This document shows, in pieces, positions 10,752 to 22,056 of a stretch of DNA of 64,000 nt. The notes beneath the pieces were generated by a model. It saw only the letters and a list, made by a program, of their open reading frames with translations, did no database searches and had not been told where the DNA came from. How positions within the stretch are numbered: position 1 is the stretch's first letter; every line of letters starts with the position of its first letter. Made by a program: the position numbers and the translations under genes. The stretch comes from Nitrosospira briensis C-128. Lineage in GTDB: Bacteria; Pseudomonadota; Gammaproteobacteria; Burkholderiales; Nitrosomonadaceae. The stretch covers positions 992,001-1,056,000 of the forward strand of contig NZ_CP012371.1 in the NCBI RefSeq assembly GCF_000619905.2, in the 5' to 3' direction.

Positions 10752-12011
10752 TCATCTGACATAATGTATTTTCTGCCCCAGCATTTCCGGAGTAATAAGC
10801 GTAACGCCATTTTCGGTGACATAAAAGCGCTCGCGGTCCTGCTCCGGGTCAAAACCAGCCATCAGCCCAGGAGGAATTATACAATTCTTGTCGACAACGA
10901 CGCGTCTCAGTCGCACATTGCGACCGATATCCACATTGGGCAATATCACTGAATCCTCGATACTGCTGTAGCTGCGTACCTGTACATTTGAAAATAACAG
11001 CGAGCGGCGCACGGTTGATCCACTGATGATGCATCCGCCAGAAACCATTGTATCCAGCGCCTGCCCGCGCCGGTCATCATCGTCGAAAATAAACTTGGCG
11101 GGCGGCAATTGTTCCTGGTGAGTCCAGATCGGCCAATCCTTGTCATATAGATTGAGGTCCGGCGTAATACGGGTGAGATCCAGGTTCGCCTCCCAATAGG
11201 CGTCAATGGTGCCGACGTCGCGCCAATACGGCACACCCGACGCCATATTGACACAACTGTGGACGAAACGGTGGGCAAACACCCTTCCACGCGGCACCAG
11301 GTACGGGATCATGTCCTTGCCGAAATCATGGGACGACTGCTCGTCGTCATGGTCATGAATCAATTGTTCGAAAAGAAATGCAGCATTGAACACGTAAATA
11401 CCCATGCTCGCCAGCGCATGCCCGGGCTGGCCGGGCATCGCGGTAGGCACTGAAGGCTTTTCTTCGAAACCGTTGACGCGCCATTCGTCATCGACGCTCA
11501 TGATCCCAAGTCCGCTTGCCGTCTCCAAGGGCACGTCGTGGCAGGCTATTGTCATCTCGGCGGCTTTTTCGACATGGTCGGCGAGCAGCTTGCCATAGTC
11601 CATTTTATAAACGTGATCACCACCCAGAATCAGCACGTAATCCGGATTATAAACTCGAAGTATATCGATATTCTGATAGACCGCATCGGCGGTTCCTTGA
11701 TACCAGGTTTCTTCAATGCGCTGTTGAGCTGGTAATAACTCGACAAATTCATCGAATCGCCCATCGAGAAATCCCCAGCCGTGCTGGATATGACTGATCA
11801 GGCTCTGCGCTTTGTACTGTGTTGCGATCCCGATACGGCGAATGCCGGAATTAACGCAATTGGAGAGAGGAAAATCGATAATGCGGAATTTGCCGCCAAA
11901 CGGCATGGCAGGCTTGGCACGCCAGTCTGTAAGCTGTCGCAAGCGGCTACCGCGCCCGCCAGCCAGTATCATCGCTACCGAATTACGCGTAATCTGGCTG
12001 ATATAACGCAA
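10752..12011 (-). CDS. glgC: glucose-1-phosphate adenylyltransferase
   Basis: Makes ADP-glucose from ATP and glucose-1-phosphate, the committed step of bacterial glycogen synthesis. The 419-residue protein shows the nucleotidyltransferase signature [19 protein letters not shown], the activator-site segment [35 protein letters not shown] and FEEKP, followed by a C-terminal left-handed beta-helix region. The start is TTG (12011): an AAAGGAGC Shine-Dalgarno sits six bases upstream and no ATG occurs before the signature motif. It feeds GlgA and GlgB encoded to the right and heads the minus-strand GH57 genes. Confidence 0.96.
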   Translation of the reverse strand: MRYISQITRNSVAMILAGGRGSRLRQLTDWRAKPAMPFGGKFRIIDFPLSNCVNSGIRRIGIATQYKAQSLISHIQHGWGFLDGRFDEFVELLPAQQRIEETWYQGTADAVYQNIDILRVYNPDYVLILGGDHVYKMDYGKLLADHVEKAAEMTIACHDVPLETASGLGIMSVDDEWRVNGFEEKPSVPTAMPGQPGHALASMGIYVFNAAFLFEQLIHDHDDEQSSHDFGKDMIPYLVPRGRVFAHRFVHSCVNMASGVPYWRDVGTIDAYWEANLDLTRITPDLNLYDKDWPIWTHQEQLPPAKFIFDDDDRRGQALDTMVSGGCIISGSTVRRSLLFSNVQVRSYSSIEDSVILPNVDIGRNVRLRRVVVDKNCIIPPGLMAGFDPEQDRERFYVTENGVTLITPEMLGQKIHYVR

Positions 12012-12253
12012 GTCAGCTCCTTTTGTCTAGAGAATCTCACCTCTGAAGAAGTTCACGGTGACGCACTCATCAATGGCTGAATCGCACCATTCAAATTGAG
12101 CTGCCTGTTGTGCAGGCTAGAAACCGAAAAGAACCGCCTCCAGAAGCGTCGTGGCAGGAAGCCCCTTACACGGGACGCTATTTGCGGGCTCTTACGTCTC
12201 AGGAAATCCCTTCTCTGTAAAAGCCCAAGGCTGCCTCGCATCCATTCGGATGC

Positions 12254-12607
12254 TTATCCAGAGACTCCCTGTGGCTGAACTTCTTCCCAGGTTCCATCAA
12301 GTTTGATATAGAACAGTTTTGGCTCGAACCCAAGCGAACGGGCAGTATCCCCCGCCTTGTAAAGGTCCTCCTTTACCGCACCGGCACCACAATCCTCGTG
12401 AACGGAGAGCACAGCCACGTGGCTATCATGCAGCCTCTTCGACAACTCCAGATGCGTTTCAAGTTGTTCCGTATTTGCCGCGCCGCCGGCGCATATCACC
12501 CGATCAAACGTTCCCTCTTTAACATTCAGGTGCTCAAGTAATTTTTCAATTGTGCCCTGAATCCGAAAGTCCATACATCCAAACACAGCGTGAGAACATG
12601 TATGCAT
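12254..12607 (-). CDS. small beta-carbonic-anhydrase-like protein
   Basis: A 117-residue protein with the zinc-site pattern of beta-class carbonic anhydrases: C11-x-D13-x-R15 in FGCMDFRIQ and H70-x2-C73 in VHEDCGAG. The roughly 59-residue spacing is close to that of true beta enzymes. It is only about half the usual length: the N-terminal dimerisation arm and the C-terminal helices are missing. It may be a minimal carbonic anhydrase, a regulatory or zinc-binding relative, or a protein with another reaction. It lies between glgC and the divergent glgB, with no operon partner. Activity is not established by the sequence. Confidence 0.6.
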   Translation of the reverse strand: MHTCSHAVFGCMDFRIQGTIEKLLEHLNVKEGTFDRVICAGGAANTEQLETHLELSKRLHDSHVAVLSVHEDCGAGAVKEDLYKAGDTARSLGFEPKLFYIKLDGTWEEVQPQGVSG

Positions 12608-12788
12608 TTGTTTTTCCTTATTTTATTTATGCCCAAGATACTGGAGCGAATCAATGAAGGGAATCAGATTGTGCCCCTCTCCATATTCCCCGTCAAGTAA
12701 TCCGTTTCCGTTTGTAAAGAACAAATAAAGTGTCCGGATCTGTAGCAAATGATCTGTCCGGTTTTATGCTATCGCGAAGGAGAGGAGC

Positions 12789-15119
12789 ATGAAACGGACA
12801 AGATGGTTGCAGGAGATTCGGCAGATGCGATTGCCTGCATTGAATTTCAATTCACGACCATACTCCGCCGTATCGCCGTATCCTTGCGCGAGCTATAATC
12901 GACTTATGCAATCCGATCCGACACATCATGGCATAACGGTCAAGGTCAACCCGTCCCTGGAAGCGCTGCTGGCTGCTCGACTTCATGATCCTTTCAGTTA
13001 TCTCGGTGCTCGCATGGAGCACGGCCATGGCTTGATTCGGGTATTTTATCCATATGCGATAAATGTATGGATCAATATAGAAGACAGCTTCGAGGTGATG
13101 AAGCGGGCACATCCTGCCGGGGTTTTCGAATGGCGCGGCGTCGCATTGCCGCCCATGCCATATCTATTGCGCGTCGAAGATGGTAACGCATGGCCGGAAG
13201 CATGCTTGTACGAAACTTATGACGCCTATGCCTTCCAGCCGCAAATTTCCGATTATGACGTCTATTTGTTCAATGAAGGCCGGTTACGGCAAGCTTATCG
13301 AACACTGGGTTCGCATATTGCGGAAAGAGGGGGCATCGCTGGCGTACTTTTTTCGGTATGGGCGCCTAATGCCGAGCGCGTGAGTGTGGTAGGCGGCTTT
13401 AACCGTTGGGATGGCCGAGTGCATCCGATGGCGGTTCACGGTTTCAGTGGCGTTTGGGAGCTCTTTATACCCGGCCTCCCCCCCGATTCACTCTACAAAT
13501 ATGAAATACGCAACCGCGACAGCGGCGCAATCCTTCTTAAAACCGATCCTTATGCCAGGCGCTATGAATTGCGCCCCAACAATGCGGCGCGCACACCGGT
13601 GGTCGGCGAAACAGCATGGGATGATGCCGAATGGATGATAAACCGTGCAACGTGGGATTGGTTGCACGCACCGCTGAATATTTACGAAATTCACGCCGGG
13701 TCCTGGAAGCGACATCCTGATGGCCGTTTTTACTCTTACCGTGAACTCGCCCGGCATCTGATTCCTTACGTGCGTGAAATGGGCTACACCCATATTGAGT
13801 TGATGCCAATTTCAGAGCATCCGCTCGATGAATCCTGGGGTTATCAGACGACCGGCTATTTCGCGCCCACCAGTCGTTTTGGCTCACCGGACGACCTGAA
13901 ATATTTCATCAATGCCTGTCATCTGGAGGGTATCGGCGTAATGCTCGACTGGGTGCCGGCGCATTTTCCCCAAGATGCATTTGCGTTGTCCCGATTTGAT
14001 GGCAGCGCATTGTATGAGCACGAGGATCCGCGTATTGGACTACATCAGGACTGGGGAACGCATATCTTCAATTTTGGGCGCAACGAAGTAAAATCGTTTC
14101 TATTGTCCAGCGCCCATTTCTGGTTAGCGGAATTTCATCTTGATGGGTTGCGCGTGGATGCTGTTGCATCCATGCTCTATCTCGACTATTCACGCAAGCC
14201 GGGTGAATGGCTACCCAACAAATACGGCGGCAGGGAAAATCTGGAAGCTATAAATTTCCTGCGCGAACTGAACATTATGGTACACGAGGAATTTCCGGGT
14301 GCGTTGACGCTGGCGGAAGAATCCACTTCATGGCCGGCGGTATCTCGTCCCGCCTATACTGGCGGTCTGGGATTTTCCATGAAATGGAATATGGGCTGGA
14401 TGAACGATACGCTTTCCTACATGCGTAATAATCCGGTTTATCGGCGCTTCCATCAGGACCAGCTTACTTTCGGCCAATTGTATGCGTATACGGAAAATTT
14501 CGTCCTGCCGCTTTCACATGACGAAGTAGTGCATGGCAAAGGATCGCTGCTGGGCAAAATGCCGGGCGATGCCTGGCAGCAATTTGCAAACGTACGCCTG
14601 TTATTTACTTATCAGATGACTTATCCCGGTAAAAAGCTCAATTTCATGGGCAGCGACTTCGCCCAGGGACGTGAATGGAACTCGGGATGGGAACTGGACT
14701 GGGGTCAATTACGCGATGAACAGCACCGCGGCGTCAAGGCTGCGCTGCGCGACCTCAACCATTTGTATGGCAATATCGCCGCATTACACCAACTCGATTT
14801 CTTGCCTGATGGTTTCGCGTGGGTAGACTGCCATGACGCCGACAACTCCGTCATCAGCTATCTGCGCCGCGCATGCAATGGTTCATTCGTCCTGATCGTT
14901 CTCAATTTCACGCCTGTGCCGCGCACACGTTATCGCATCGGCGTCCCTGCGAAAGGCATGTACCATGAATTATTCAATAGCGATTCCATACACTACGGTG
15001 GCAGCAATCTGGGCAACATGGGTCGCATCGATACGACCGGCGAACCCTGGATGGGTCGGCCCGACTCGATCGTTATCAGCCTCCCGCCACTTGCAGGGAT
15101 CATTCTTTCGCTTGAATAA
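12789..15119 (+). CDS. glgB: 1,4-alpha-glucan branching enzyme
   Basis: Introduces alpha-1,6 branches into glycogen (GH13). The 776-residue protein has an N-terminal extension, a CBM48-type domain ([21 protein letters not shown]), the GH13 barrel with catalytic D457 ([10 protein letters not shown]), E510 (TLAEESTS) and D578 ([11 protein letters not shown]), and a C-terminal beta domain. The start at 12789 has a strong GGAGAGGAGC directly upstream; the internal ATG at 12906 (MQSDPTHHG) would give the more usual N-terminus and is the alternative. glgA follows on the same strand after a gap of about 370 bp. Confidence 0.96.
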   Translation: MKRTRWLQEIRQMRLPALNFNSRPYSAVSPYPCASYNRLMQSDPTHHGITVKVNPSLEALLAARLHDPFSYLGARMEHGHGLIRVFYPYAINVWINIEDSFEVMKRAHPAGVFEWRGVALPPMPYLLRVEDGNAWPEACLYETYDAYAFQPQISDYDVYLFNEGRLRQAYRTLGSHIAERGGIAGVLFSVWAPNAERVSVVGGFNRWDGRVHPMAVHGFSGVWELFIPGLPPDSLYKYEIRNRDSGAILLKTDPYARRYELRPNNAARTPVVGETAWDDAEWMINRATWDWLHAPLNIYEIHAGSWKRHPDGRFYSYRELARHLIPYVREMGYTHIELMPISEHPLDESWGYQTTGYFAPTSRFGSPDDLKYFINACHLEGIGVMLDWVPAHFPQDAFALSRFDGSALYEHEDPRIGLHQDWGTHIFNFGRNEVKSFLLSSAHFWLAEFHLDGLRVDAVASMLYLDYSRKPGEWLPNKYGGRENLEAINFLRELNIMVHEEFPGALTLAEESTSWPAVSRPAYTGGLGFSMKWNMGWMNDTLSYMRNNPVYRRFHQDQLTFGQLYAYTENFVLPLSHDEVVHGKGSLLGKMPGDAWQQFANVRLLFTYQMTYPGKKLNFMGSDFAQGREWNSGWELDWGQLRDEQHRGVKAALRDLNHLYGNIAALHQLDFLPDGFAWVDCHDADNSVISYLRRACNGSFVLIVLNFTPVPRTRYRIGVPAKGMYHELFNSDSIHYGGSNLGNMGRIDTTGEPWMGRPDSIVISLPPLAGIILSLE

Positions 15120-15488
15120 TGCTCCCCCGGCGTGATATGAATGGATGAGGTGGAGTTTGCCGTACGGCCCATCACGCTTCTCATCGATAATCGCCCGACA
15201 GATGCTTGATTCGGTTTCGGGAAGATACGTTCATTTAACGAGGCGCCACCGGTCGTCCACCGTGCCAACACGGCTGTAGTAAAGCGTACCGAGCAATCGA
15301 GTTCATTTGGCACAGCAACCGCGAGGGATAACTTGCAGTGGGTTGCGCCCGCCTATTCCTTTTCTGATGAATAGCAGCATCAAGACGATGCGCTTTACTC
15401 GACCGGCCGGTGTCGGATGGAAGTCAGTGAAATTCGGACTGATCCTCATTCCTCACTCTTTCCAAGAAATCTTAATGAGTGGACCGCA

Positions 15489-16970
15489 ATGCCACGAGCT
15501 TTATCAAATCCCAACCCCGGTGTTCTGTTTATCACGCCGGAAATTTATCCTCTGAGTAAAACCGGGGGTCTCGCGGATGTCAGCGCGGCGCTACCGCTGG
15601 CGTTGCGCCAATTGAAGATCGACGTACGTGTACTCATCCCAGGCTATCCGCAAGTGCTGTCGGGTCTCAAAAAAAAGCAAAAGATAGCCGAATTCAGGGA
15701 TCAATCCCCATTTCCGCCGTCGACGCTGCTATCCGCAAAGCTGCCGTTGGGCGCATCCGCATCTCTTCCCATTTTCATCATTGATTGCCCCGTACTGTAC
15801 CAGCGGGAAGGGGGGCCATACGTGGATAATGCCGGGCGCGACTGGCCGGATAATGCCTTGCGTTTCGGACTCCTCTCGAAAATTGGCGCAATTCTGGCGA
15901 GTGATGCGAGCCCGCTCGTCTGGCGCTCACGCGTTGTTCATTGCAACGATTGGCAAAGCGGCCTGGTACCGGCTTATCTGCATTTCCATAGAGGGAAAAA
16001 AGCGGCATCGCTGATGACTATACACAATCTCGCTTTCCAGGGCATATTTCCGCCCGATACGGTGGCTCAACTGGGTTTGCCTGCCGAAAGTTTCGATATA
16101 AATGGCATGGAATATTATGGCAATATGTCGTTTCTCAAGGCGGGGCTCCATTATTCCGACCATATCGCTACCGTGAGCCCGACATATGCGGAAGAAATTC
16201 AGACGACACCACTGGGCTTCGGCATGGAAGGTCTGCTGGCTGCGCGACGCGGGCACATCAGTGGAATCATTAATGGTATCTCTTCAGAATGGAACCCTGC
16301 TACTGATCGCTATATTACGCAAAATTACGCTATTACCAATCTTGCAGCCAAAGCGCACAACAAAACCGCATTACAACAATTGCTGGGGTTGGCTGCCGAT
16401 CCGCATATTCCATTATTCGGCGCCGTCGGCCGTTTTACTTATCAGAAAGGTTACGATATTTTATTGCAAGTTGCAGCGCGGTTGACCGAAATACCTGCCC
16501 AGCTTGTGCTTCTGGGTAGCGGTGAGACCGCGCTGGAGCAGGAGTTCACCAGGCTGGCGAAAAATTATCCGGGGAAAATGGCGGTCCGTATCGGCTTCGA
16601 AGAAAAACTTGCCCACTTGATAGAAGCGGGCGCGGATAGCTTCCTGATGCCTTCCCGCTTCGAACCGTGTGGCCTGAATCAGATGTATAGCCAGCGCTAC
16701 GGTACGCCTCCGTTGGTTCACGCGACCGGCGGTTTGCGCGATACCGTAGTCGATTGCACGCCCGCAACTTTGGCCGATAAAAGCGCCAGTGGTTTTTTGT
16801 TCCACGACATGACCGCCGACAGTTTTCTCAGTGCGATACGGCGGGTTGCCGTTGCTTATCACGATAAATCAGTGTGGTGCCGCTTGAAGAAAAATGGCAT
16901 GACAAAAGATTTCAGCTGGCATTCGAGCGCTGCTGCGTACCGGCAAATCTATCTGTCGCTTTTCTCCTGA
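15489..16970 (+). CDS. glgA: glycogen (ADP-glucose) synthase
   Basis: GT5 glycosyltransferase extending alpha-1,4-glucan chains from ADP-glucose made by GlgC. The KTGGLADV motif that binds ADP-glucose is near the N-terminus (VLFITPEIYPLSKTGG). The C-terminal domain carries FGAVGRFTYQKGYD and the donor-site segment MPSRFEPCGLNQMYSQRYG. The ATG at 15489 gives 493 residues with a ten-residue lead before the first beta strand; an in-frame ATG at 15417 would add 24 residues without family support. It is convergent with glgP, and no clear terminator is visible in the 150 bp between them. Confidence 0.95.
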   Translation: MPRALSNPNPGVLFITPEIYPLSKTGGLADVSAALPLALRQLKIDVRVLIPGYPQVLSGLKKKQKIAEFRDQSPFPPSTLLSAKLPLGASASLPIFIIDCPVLYQREGGPYVDNAGRDWPDNALRFGLLSKIGAILASDASPLVWRSRVVHCNDWQSGLVPAYLHFHRGKKAASLMTIHNLAFQGIFPPDTVAQLGLPAESFDINGMEYYGNMSFLKAGLHYSDHIATVSPTYAEEIQTTPLGFGMEGLLAARRGHISGIINGISSEWNPATDRYITQNYAITNLAAKAHNKTALQQLLGLAADPHIPLFGAVGRFTYQKGYDILLQVAARLTEIPAQLVLLGSGETALEQEFTRLAKNYPGKMAVRIGFEEKLAHLIEAGADSFLMPSRFEPCGLNQMYSQRYGTPPLVHATGGLRDTVVDCTPATLADKSASGFLFHDMTADSFLSAIRRVAVAYHDKSVWCRLKKNGMTKDFSWHSSAAAYRQIYLSLFS

Positions 16971-17119
16971 GCTCCCGGTCGAGATAGAACAATCACGGGG
17001 AAACCTGGAGACTTAACCAGCGTTTTGAATCACGGGGAGGGTTTTTATTTCATGACCACATTGGGCGGTATAAGGCATGGAACTGGCAGACCCTTGGACC
17101 AAATTGAAAAAAAGAAAAA

Positions 17120-19672
17120 TTACACCCACACCATCATGCCCATTTCAAATGGATGCGTCAGCAAAGGTTGATATGGATAAACGCGTATGTAATAGTCCAG
17201 CTTTCCGCATAAATCCGGAGTGAGGCTCAATGAATACAGATGCTCGCCCGATTCTTCGATGCCGCTGAATTCAAACCTGATATGATTGAACTCGCGCAGC
17301 GTGGCCTTATTGCGCTGACGGCAAATCAACATTTCCACTATCACGTCCTCAGACTGTAAACCATTCAACCTTACCGCGACATCAAACTGCGCGGCATCAC
17401 CAAAACTGATACGCTTGCGTGGCGTATTCAATCGACGAATCGCTACGCCTTCCCATGTTTTCCGCACGAAGGCTTTCCAGGCCGCGACTTTCTTCGCACC
17501 GCTGAAGTCATCGGCGGCATAGAGCGCCCCCTGCGTACTTGCCGGTACATAAAACTTCTGGGTGTACTCGCTTACCATACGCGCGGCCGTGTAACGCGGC
17601 AGCAACGACATCATCGAGTCCTTCGCCATTTTTACCCAACCCGAGGAGTAACCCAATTTGTCGCGGGTATAGTAGAGCGGCACCACGTGGTCCTGCAGCG
17701 TTTCGTAAAAATCCCTGCTTTCTTCCTTGTCGCGCCGTGCCAGATCCATATTTTCCGGCCCGGGCTTGATCGCCCAGCCATTCCTGCCGTTATAGCCCTC
17801 GCCCCACCAGCCATCGAGTACGCTCAGGTTGAGCGTACCATTTATACCTGCTTTCATGCCTGAGGTCCCGCTTGCTTCCAGCGGATATACCGGGTTGTTG
17901 AGCCACACATCGACCCCGGCCACCAACCGCCGGGCGAGACGCAAATCGTAATCCTCGACCAACAGAAGTTGTCCTTGAAATTCCGGCATCTGGGCAACCT
18001 GGTTGATATGACGAATCAGGTCCTGTCCCGGAACATCGGCAGGATGTGCCTTGCCTGCAAAAATTATGATAACTGGGCGGTCCTGATCGAGCATGATCCT
18101 GCGCAACCAGTCGAGATTGTCAAATAGCAGCGTCGCGCGTTTGTACGTGGCAAAACGGCGGGCGAAGCCGAGTGTCAGAATATTCGGGTTTATAGGATCA
18201 GTGAATCTCAGCAGGCGGTCGAGATGCGCTTCAGAACCATGATTACGGGAAATCTGGACGGCGAGACGAGCACGTATGCTATATAGCATCTGCGATTTCA
18301 GTGTTTGCCGCACGCTCCAGAACAGGTGATCGGGAATGGCATTGATACGCGACCAGTAATCGATATCACACATATGGTTGCGCCATTCATAGCCGAGATA
18401 ACGGTCGAATAGATCCGGCCATTCCTGAGCCAGGAAGGTCGGCACATGCACGCCGTTCGTGATATGTCCCATCGGATTTTCTTCCGGCTCGATCTGTGGC
18501 CACAAATCCCTGCAGATTCGCGAGGAAACGTTGCCATGTATCTTGCTCACGCCGTTCTGAAAGCGCGAGCCATGAATGGCGAGATTTGTCATGTTGAAAT
18601 CGTGACTGCCGCGAACACGACCCAGCGCCATGAATTCTTCCCGGGTAATTTCAAGATCGCGGTAAAATCCTTCGAAATAGGCAGCCATCATGTCATCACC
18701 GAAGTGGTCATGTCCCGCCGGTACCGAGGTATGGGTTGTGAATACCGTGCTTGCCGCCACTGCCTCCAGCGAACTCGGGAAATCCAGCCCTTGCTGCACC
18801 AGATTACGCATACGTTCCAGCATCATGAACGCAGCATGTCCTTCATTGATATGCCATATCGTTGGCTTGATTCCCACCTCCCTCAACGCCCGGACACCAC
18901 CAATGCCAAGCAGGATTTCCTGCTTGATGCGCAGGTTCCGGTCGCCGCCGTAGAGTTGATGCGTGATATCGCGGTCATCCGGCGAATTTTCAGCTAAGTT
19001 CGTATCGAGCAGGTAAAGTGTAACGTGACCGATCTTCGCCTGCCAGACCTTGGCGACGACCTTGCGTTGCGGCATTTCCACTTCGATTCGTATTTCCGAA
19101 CCATTGCTGCCCAACACGGGCGCTACGGGCAAATCCTCAAAATCCGAATCAGTATAGATAACTCGTTGATTACCCAAATTATCGATGGTCTGGAAGAAAT
19201 ATCCCTGACGGTAGAGCAAACCCACGCCGACCAATGGCAAGCGCAAATCGCTCGCTGCCTTGCAGTGGTCGCCTGCCAGGATACCGAGGCCACCCGAATA
19301 GATTGGAAAGCTCTCATGGAAACCGAACTCGAAACAAAAATATGCCACCTGATCATCAGGGTGCAAACCTGTCGTTGCGCCGTTTCGCACCGGTTCCGAA
19401 TGATATGAATCATAAGCTGAAAGAATGCTGTTGTAATTGGCGAGAAATACCTGGTCCTCGGCGGCTCTCAGCAGCAGCGACTCATCCACGCGCTTGAGAA
19501 AATCTTTGGGGTTGTGCCCCACTGTCGCCCAAAGACTGGGATCCAGTCGGGAAAATAGCGAGCGCGTAGCGCGATCCCAGCTATACCAGAGATCATTAGC
19601 CAATTCCTCGAGCCGCGCCAGACGGGGAGGTATTTTTGGATTGACAGCAATAGTAAATACGGTGCCGGGCAT
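17120..19672 (-). CDS. glgP: alpha-glucan (glycogen) phosphorylase
   Basis: Releases glucose-1-phosphate from glycogen with PLP as cofactor (GT35). The roughly 850-residue protein belongs to the shorter alpha-glucan phosphorylase type with an N-terminal DUF3417-like domain. Visible motifs are YFCFEFGFHESFPIYSGGLG, HINEGHAAF, ITNGVHVPTFLAQEW and the PLP-site region EASGTSGMKAGINGTLNLS. The ATG at 19672 (MPGTVFTIAV) is preferred over a TTG 33 bases upstream. It completes the set of glycogen synthesis and degradation genes here. A mobile repeat lies about 70 bp before its start. Confidence 0.95.
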   Translation of the reverse strand: MPGTVFTIAVNPKIPPRLARLEELANDLWYSWDRATRSLFSRLDPSLWATVGHNPKDFLKRVDESLLLRAAEDQVFLANYNSILSAYDSYHSEPVRNGATTGLHPDDQVAYFCFEFGFHESFPIYSGGLGILAGDHCKAASDLRLPLVGVGLLYRQGYFFQTIDNLGNQRVIYTDSDFEDLPVAPVLGSNGSEIRIEVEMPQRKVVAKVWQAKIGHVTLYLLDTNLAENSPDDRDITHQLYGGDRNLRIKQEILLGIGGVRALREVGIKPTIWHINEGHAAFMMLERMRNLVQQGLDFPSSLEAVAASTVFTTHTSVPAGHDHFGDDMMAAYFEGFYRDLEITREEFMALGRVRGSHDFNMTNLAIHGSRFQNGVSKIHGNVSSRICRDLWPQIEPEENPMGHITNGVHVPTFLAQEWPDLFDRYLGYEWRNHMCDIDYWSRINAIPDHLFWSVRQTLKSQMLYSIRARLAVQISRNHGSEAHLDRLLRFTDPINPNILTLGFARRFATYKRATLLFDNLDWLRRIMLDQDRPVIIIFAGKAHPADVPGQDLIRHINQVAQMPEFQGQLLLVEDYDLRLARRLVAGVDVWLNNPVYPLEASGTSGMKAGINGTLNLSVLDGWWGEGYNGRNGWAIKPGPENMDLARRDKEESRDFYETLQDHVVPLYYTRDKLGYSSGWVKMAKDSMMSLLPRYTAARMVSEYTQKFYVPASTQGALYAADDFSGAKKVAAWKAFVRKTWEGVAIRRLNTPRKRISFGDAAQFDVAVRLNGLQSEDVIVEMLICRQRNKATLREFNHIRFEFSGIEESGEHLYSLSLTPDLCGKLDYYIRVYPYQPLLTHPFEMGMMVWV

Positions 19673-19741
19673 GGGTAATTCTCGATAAGTGAAGAGTTGC
19701 CTCAACCCGAAAGCCGAGGGGGAATCGCGTAGCCGGATTTA

Positions 19742-19933
19742 ACCTGAATCCGGTAGTTGACCGCTCATTTAATAGATCAGTGTTATGATTAATAACAATA
19801 TTTCATATTATTTGACGCTCACCTTCCGGGTGAGGGGGCTACGGGGTGAATTGCACGGTTTTTGCGGCACAGGGCTGCGTTGCAACTTCCTGGAATGGAA
19901 AACTTTTCCCCGATCCAACTACCGGATTCAGGC
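19742..19933 (+). mobile_element. MITE-like palindromic element, copy 1 (192 bp)
   Basis: Non-coding element with terminal inverted repeats: left ACCTGAATCCGGTAGTTG, right the reverse complement with one mismatch at the outermost base. It is flanked by TTA direct repeats at 19739-19741 and 19934-19936. An internal block (AATAACAATATTTCATATTA, then a CTCACC/GGTGAG-type hairpin) is shared with copies 2 and 3. It is about 46 bp shorter in the middle than copy 3. It lies 7 bp beyond the orn stop codon, between orn and glgP. Confidence 0.85.
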
Positions 19934-19943
19934 TTATTTAGCG

Positions 19944-20489
19944 CTATGCTCGGAGAAAGTGCTCGCGATAGTATCTCATCTCGGCAATGGAGTCGTAAAT
20001 ATCCGCCAGCGCCTCGTGCTTGCATTGCTTTGTCAAGCCTGCCGAGATTTCCGGTTTCCAACGCTTTACCAATTCCTTCAGGCTGCTTACGTCCAGATTA
20101 CGATAGTGAAAATAGGACTCAAGCTGCGGCATCCAGCGCGCCAGAAAACGCCGATCCTGGCATATCGAATTGCCGCACATGGGAGAGACTCCCATGGCAA
20201 CATATTCTTGCAGAAACGTGATCATGGACGCCTCTACCTCAGCTTCGTTCAGACTGGAAGATCTCACCTTGTCCACGAGGCCGGATTTTGCGTGCGTAGA
20301 CTTATTCCAGTTGTCCATGCCGTCGAGCACCGCTTCGGGCTGAGATAGAACCAGCACCGGTGCTTCCGCCACCAGGTTCAATTGAGAATCAGTTATCACG
20401 AGAGCCACCTCGAGGATATGATCATCCTGCGGACTAAGCCCGCTCATTTCCATATCTATCCAGATGAGGTTGTTGTTGTCTTGTGCCAT
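19944..20489 (-). CDS. orn: oligoribonuclease
   Basis: 3'-5' exonuclease that degrades 2-5 nt RNAs and linear dinucleotides such as pGpG. The 181-residue protein is full length for the DEDDh family: [20 protein letters not shown] carries the first Dx[14 protein letters not shown] the middle Asp, and [13 protein letters not shown] the final His and Asp. It is divergently transcribed from the M48 protease gene, with 98 bp between the two starts. A MITE-like repeat follows the stop codon immediately. Confidence 0.96.
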   Translation of the reverse strand: MAQDNNNLIWIDMEMSGLSPQDDHILEVALVITDSQLNLVAEAPVLVLSQPEAVLDGMDNWNKSTHAKSGLVDKVRSSSLNEAEVEASMITFLQEYVAMGVSPMCGNSICQDRRFLARWMPQLESYFHYRNLDVSSLKELVKRWKPEISAGLTKQCKHEALADIYDSIAEMRYYREHFLRA

Positions 20490-20587
20490 AATCAGATCAC
20501 TTTACTGAATTTTCAACGTGTAATTGTGTCATATCGATACTGACCCGTCACCTTTCATTGCGTTGCCGCTTCGCCCACCTATAGACC

Positions 20588-21844
20588 ATGCAAACGTTCA
20601 CGACCCTCTTTCTTGCCGCCCTGACGCTTACTTTTTTAGCGCGGATATGGCTGGCAACACGGCACATCCATCATGTTCTCGCCCATCGCGATCATGTGCC
20701 TGACGATTTTTCTTCGCGAATTACATTAGCGTCACATCAAAAAGCGGCTGACTACACCTGTGCCAAAACACGGTTGGGATATATCAGCATAACGCTCGAT
20801 ACGTTGCTTTTGCTGATACTTACCTTGGGCGGCGGGTTAAATGCCTTGGCGGATTTCTGGTCAAACTGGTTTAGCGACCCGTTGATACACGGCATAGCGC
20901 TCATTGTCAGCGCGGCGCTACTGATGAGCGTAGCAGGAATTCCGGTTGGTTATTACCGTACTTTTGTTATTGAACAAAAATTTGGTTTCAACAAGATGAG
21001 TCCTCGCATGTTTTTTCTCGACCTGATCAAACGCGCGCTACTGGGAGGACTGCTGGGCTTCCCGCTGCTACTCGGTATTTTATGGTTGATGCAGGAAATG
21101 GGGCCGAGCTGGTGGTTTTATGCCTGGCTTGCATGGATGAGTTTCAACGTGGTGCTTCTCGCCATCTTCCCGACCTGGATCGCGCCGCTTTTCAATAAGT
21201 TTACCCCGCTTGAGGATGCTCCGCTCAAGGCACGTATTGAACAATTGATGCGTCGGTGCGGCTTTAAATCCAGCGGTCTTTTCGTAATGGATGGTTCGCG
21301 CCGCAGCAACCACGGCAACGCTTATTTTACCGGCTTCGGCAGGACGAAGCGGATCGTTTTTTTCGATACGTTGCTTTCTCGTCTGGATACGCCCGAGATC
21401 GAGGCGGTGCTAGCGCATGAATTGGGACATTTCAAACGACGCCACGTTATCAAACGTATCGTATGGACGTTTGCCATGAGCCTTATATTTTTATGGACGC
21501 TGGGCTACTTGATGCAGCAGGACTGGTTTTACGCGGGATTAGGCGTTTCCGTTTCACACGTGTCTTCCTCGGCCATGGCGCTGCTGCTGTTTTTTTTAGT
21601 GATGCCCACGTTCACTTTTCTGTTTCAACCGGTGGCAAGTCTATATTCGCGCAAGCATGAGTTCGAGGCTGACGAGTATGCTGCAGGTAATGCCTCGGCC
21701 ACCGACCTCATACGCGCACTGATAAAACTCTACCAGGATAACGCCGCGACGTTGACCCCGGATCCCTTGCATTCGGCATTTTATGATTCCCATCCGCCCG
21801 CCGCAATGAGAATAGCGCGTCTGCAAAACCTGGCGCATAATTGA
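20588..21844 (+). CDS. M48 family (Ste24/CAAX-type) membrane metalloprotease
   Basis: Integral membrane zinc endopeptidase of 418 residues with several hydrophobic segments in the N-terminal half and two more after the active site. The zinc motif HELGHFKRRH is followed downstream by EFEADEYA, the third ligand of the Ste24 group. The DxHPP-like end (FYDSHPPAAMRIARL) is also typical. In bacteria such proteins act in membrane protein quality control; the CAAX prenyl role is eukaryotic. It is followed after about 210 bp by the pterin dehydratase gene on the same strand. Confidence 0.9.
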   Translation: MQTFTTLFLAALTLTFLARIWLATRHIHHVLAHRDHVPDDFSSRITLASHQKAADYTCAKTRLGYISITLDTLLLLILTLGGGLNALADFWSNWFSDPLIHGIALIVSAALLMSVAGIPVGYYRTFVIEQKFGFNKMSPRMFFLDLIKRALLGGLLGFPLLLGILWLMQEMGPSWWFYAWLAWMSFNVVLLAIFPTWIAPLFNKFTPLEDAPLKARIEQLMRRCGFKSSGLFVMDGSRRSNHGNAYFTGFGRTKRIVFFDTLLSRLDTPEIEAVLAHELGHFKRRHVIKRIVWTFAMSLIFLWTLGYLMQQDWFYAGLGVSVSHVSSSAMALLLFFLVMPTFTFLFQPVASLYSRKHEFEADEYAAGNASATDLIRALIKLYQDNAATLTPDPLHSAFYDSHPPAAMRIARLQNLAHN

Positions 21845-22056
21845 ACTTCTGGAGTATTAGGCTGGATGTTTCATAAATTGACGCGCGCCCTTGCTGGTCT
21901 TTTGTTTCGTATGAGAATTTCGTTCAGTCGGACGTATAAATAACTACGCCACTCTTTCACGAAATCTCCCTAAGAAACAAAATCCTGCGCAATCATCACG
22001 CGAATTTATTAAACATCCAGGCTAGCTATTTTTCAAACTGACCAGCGGGAGTAACA

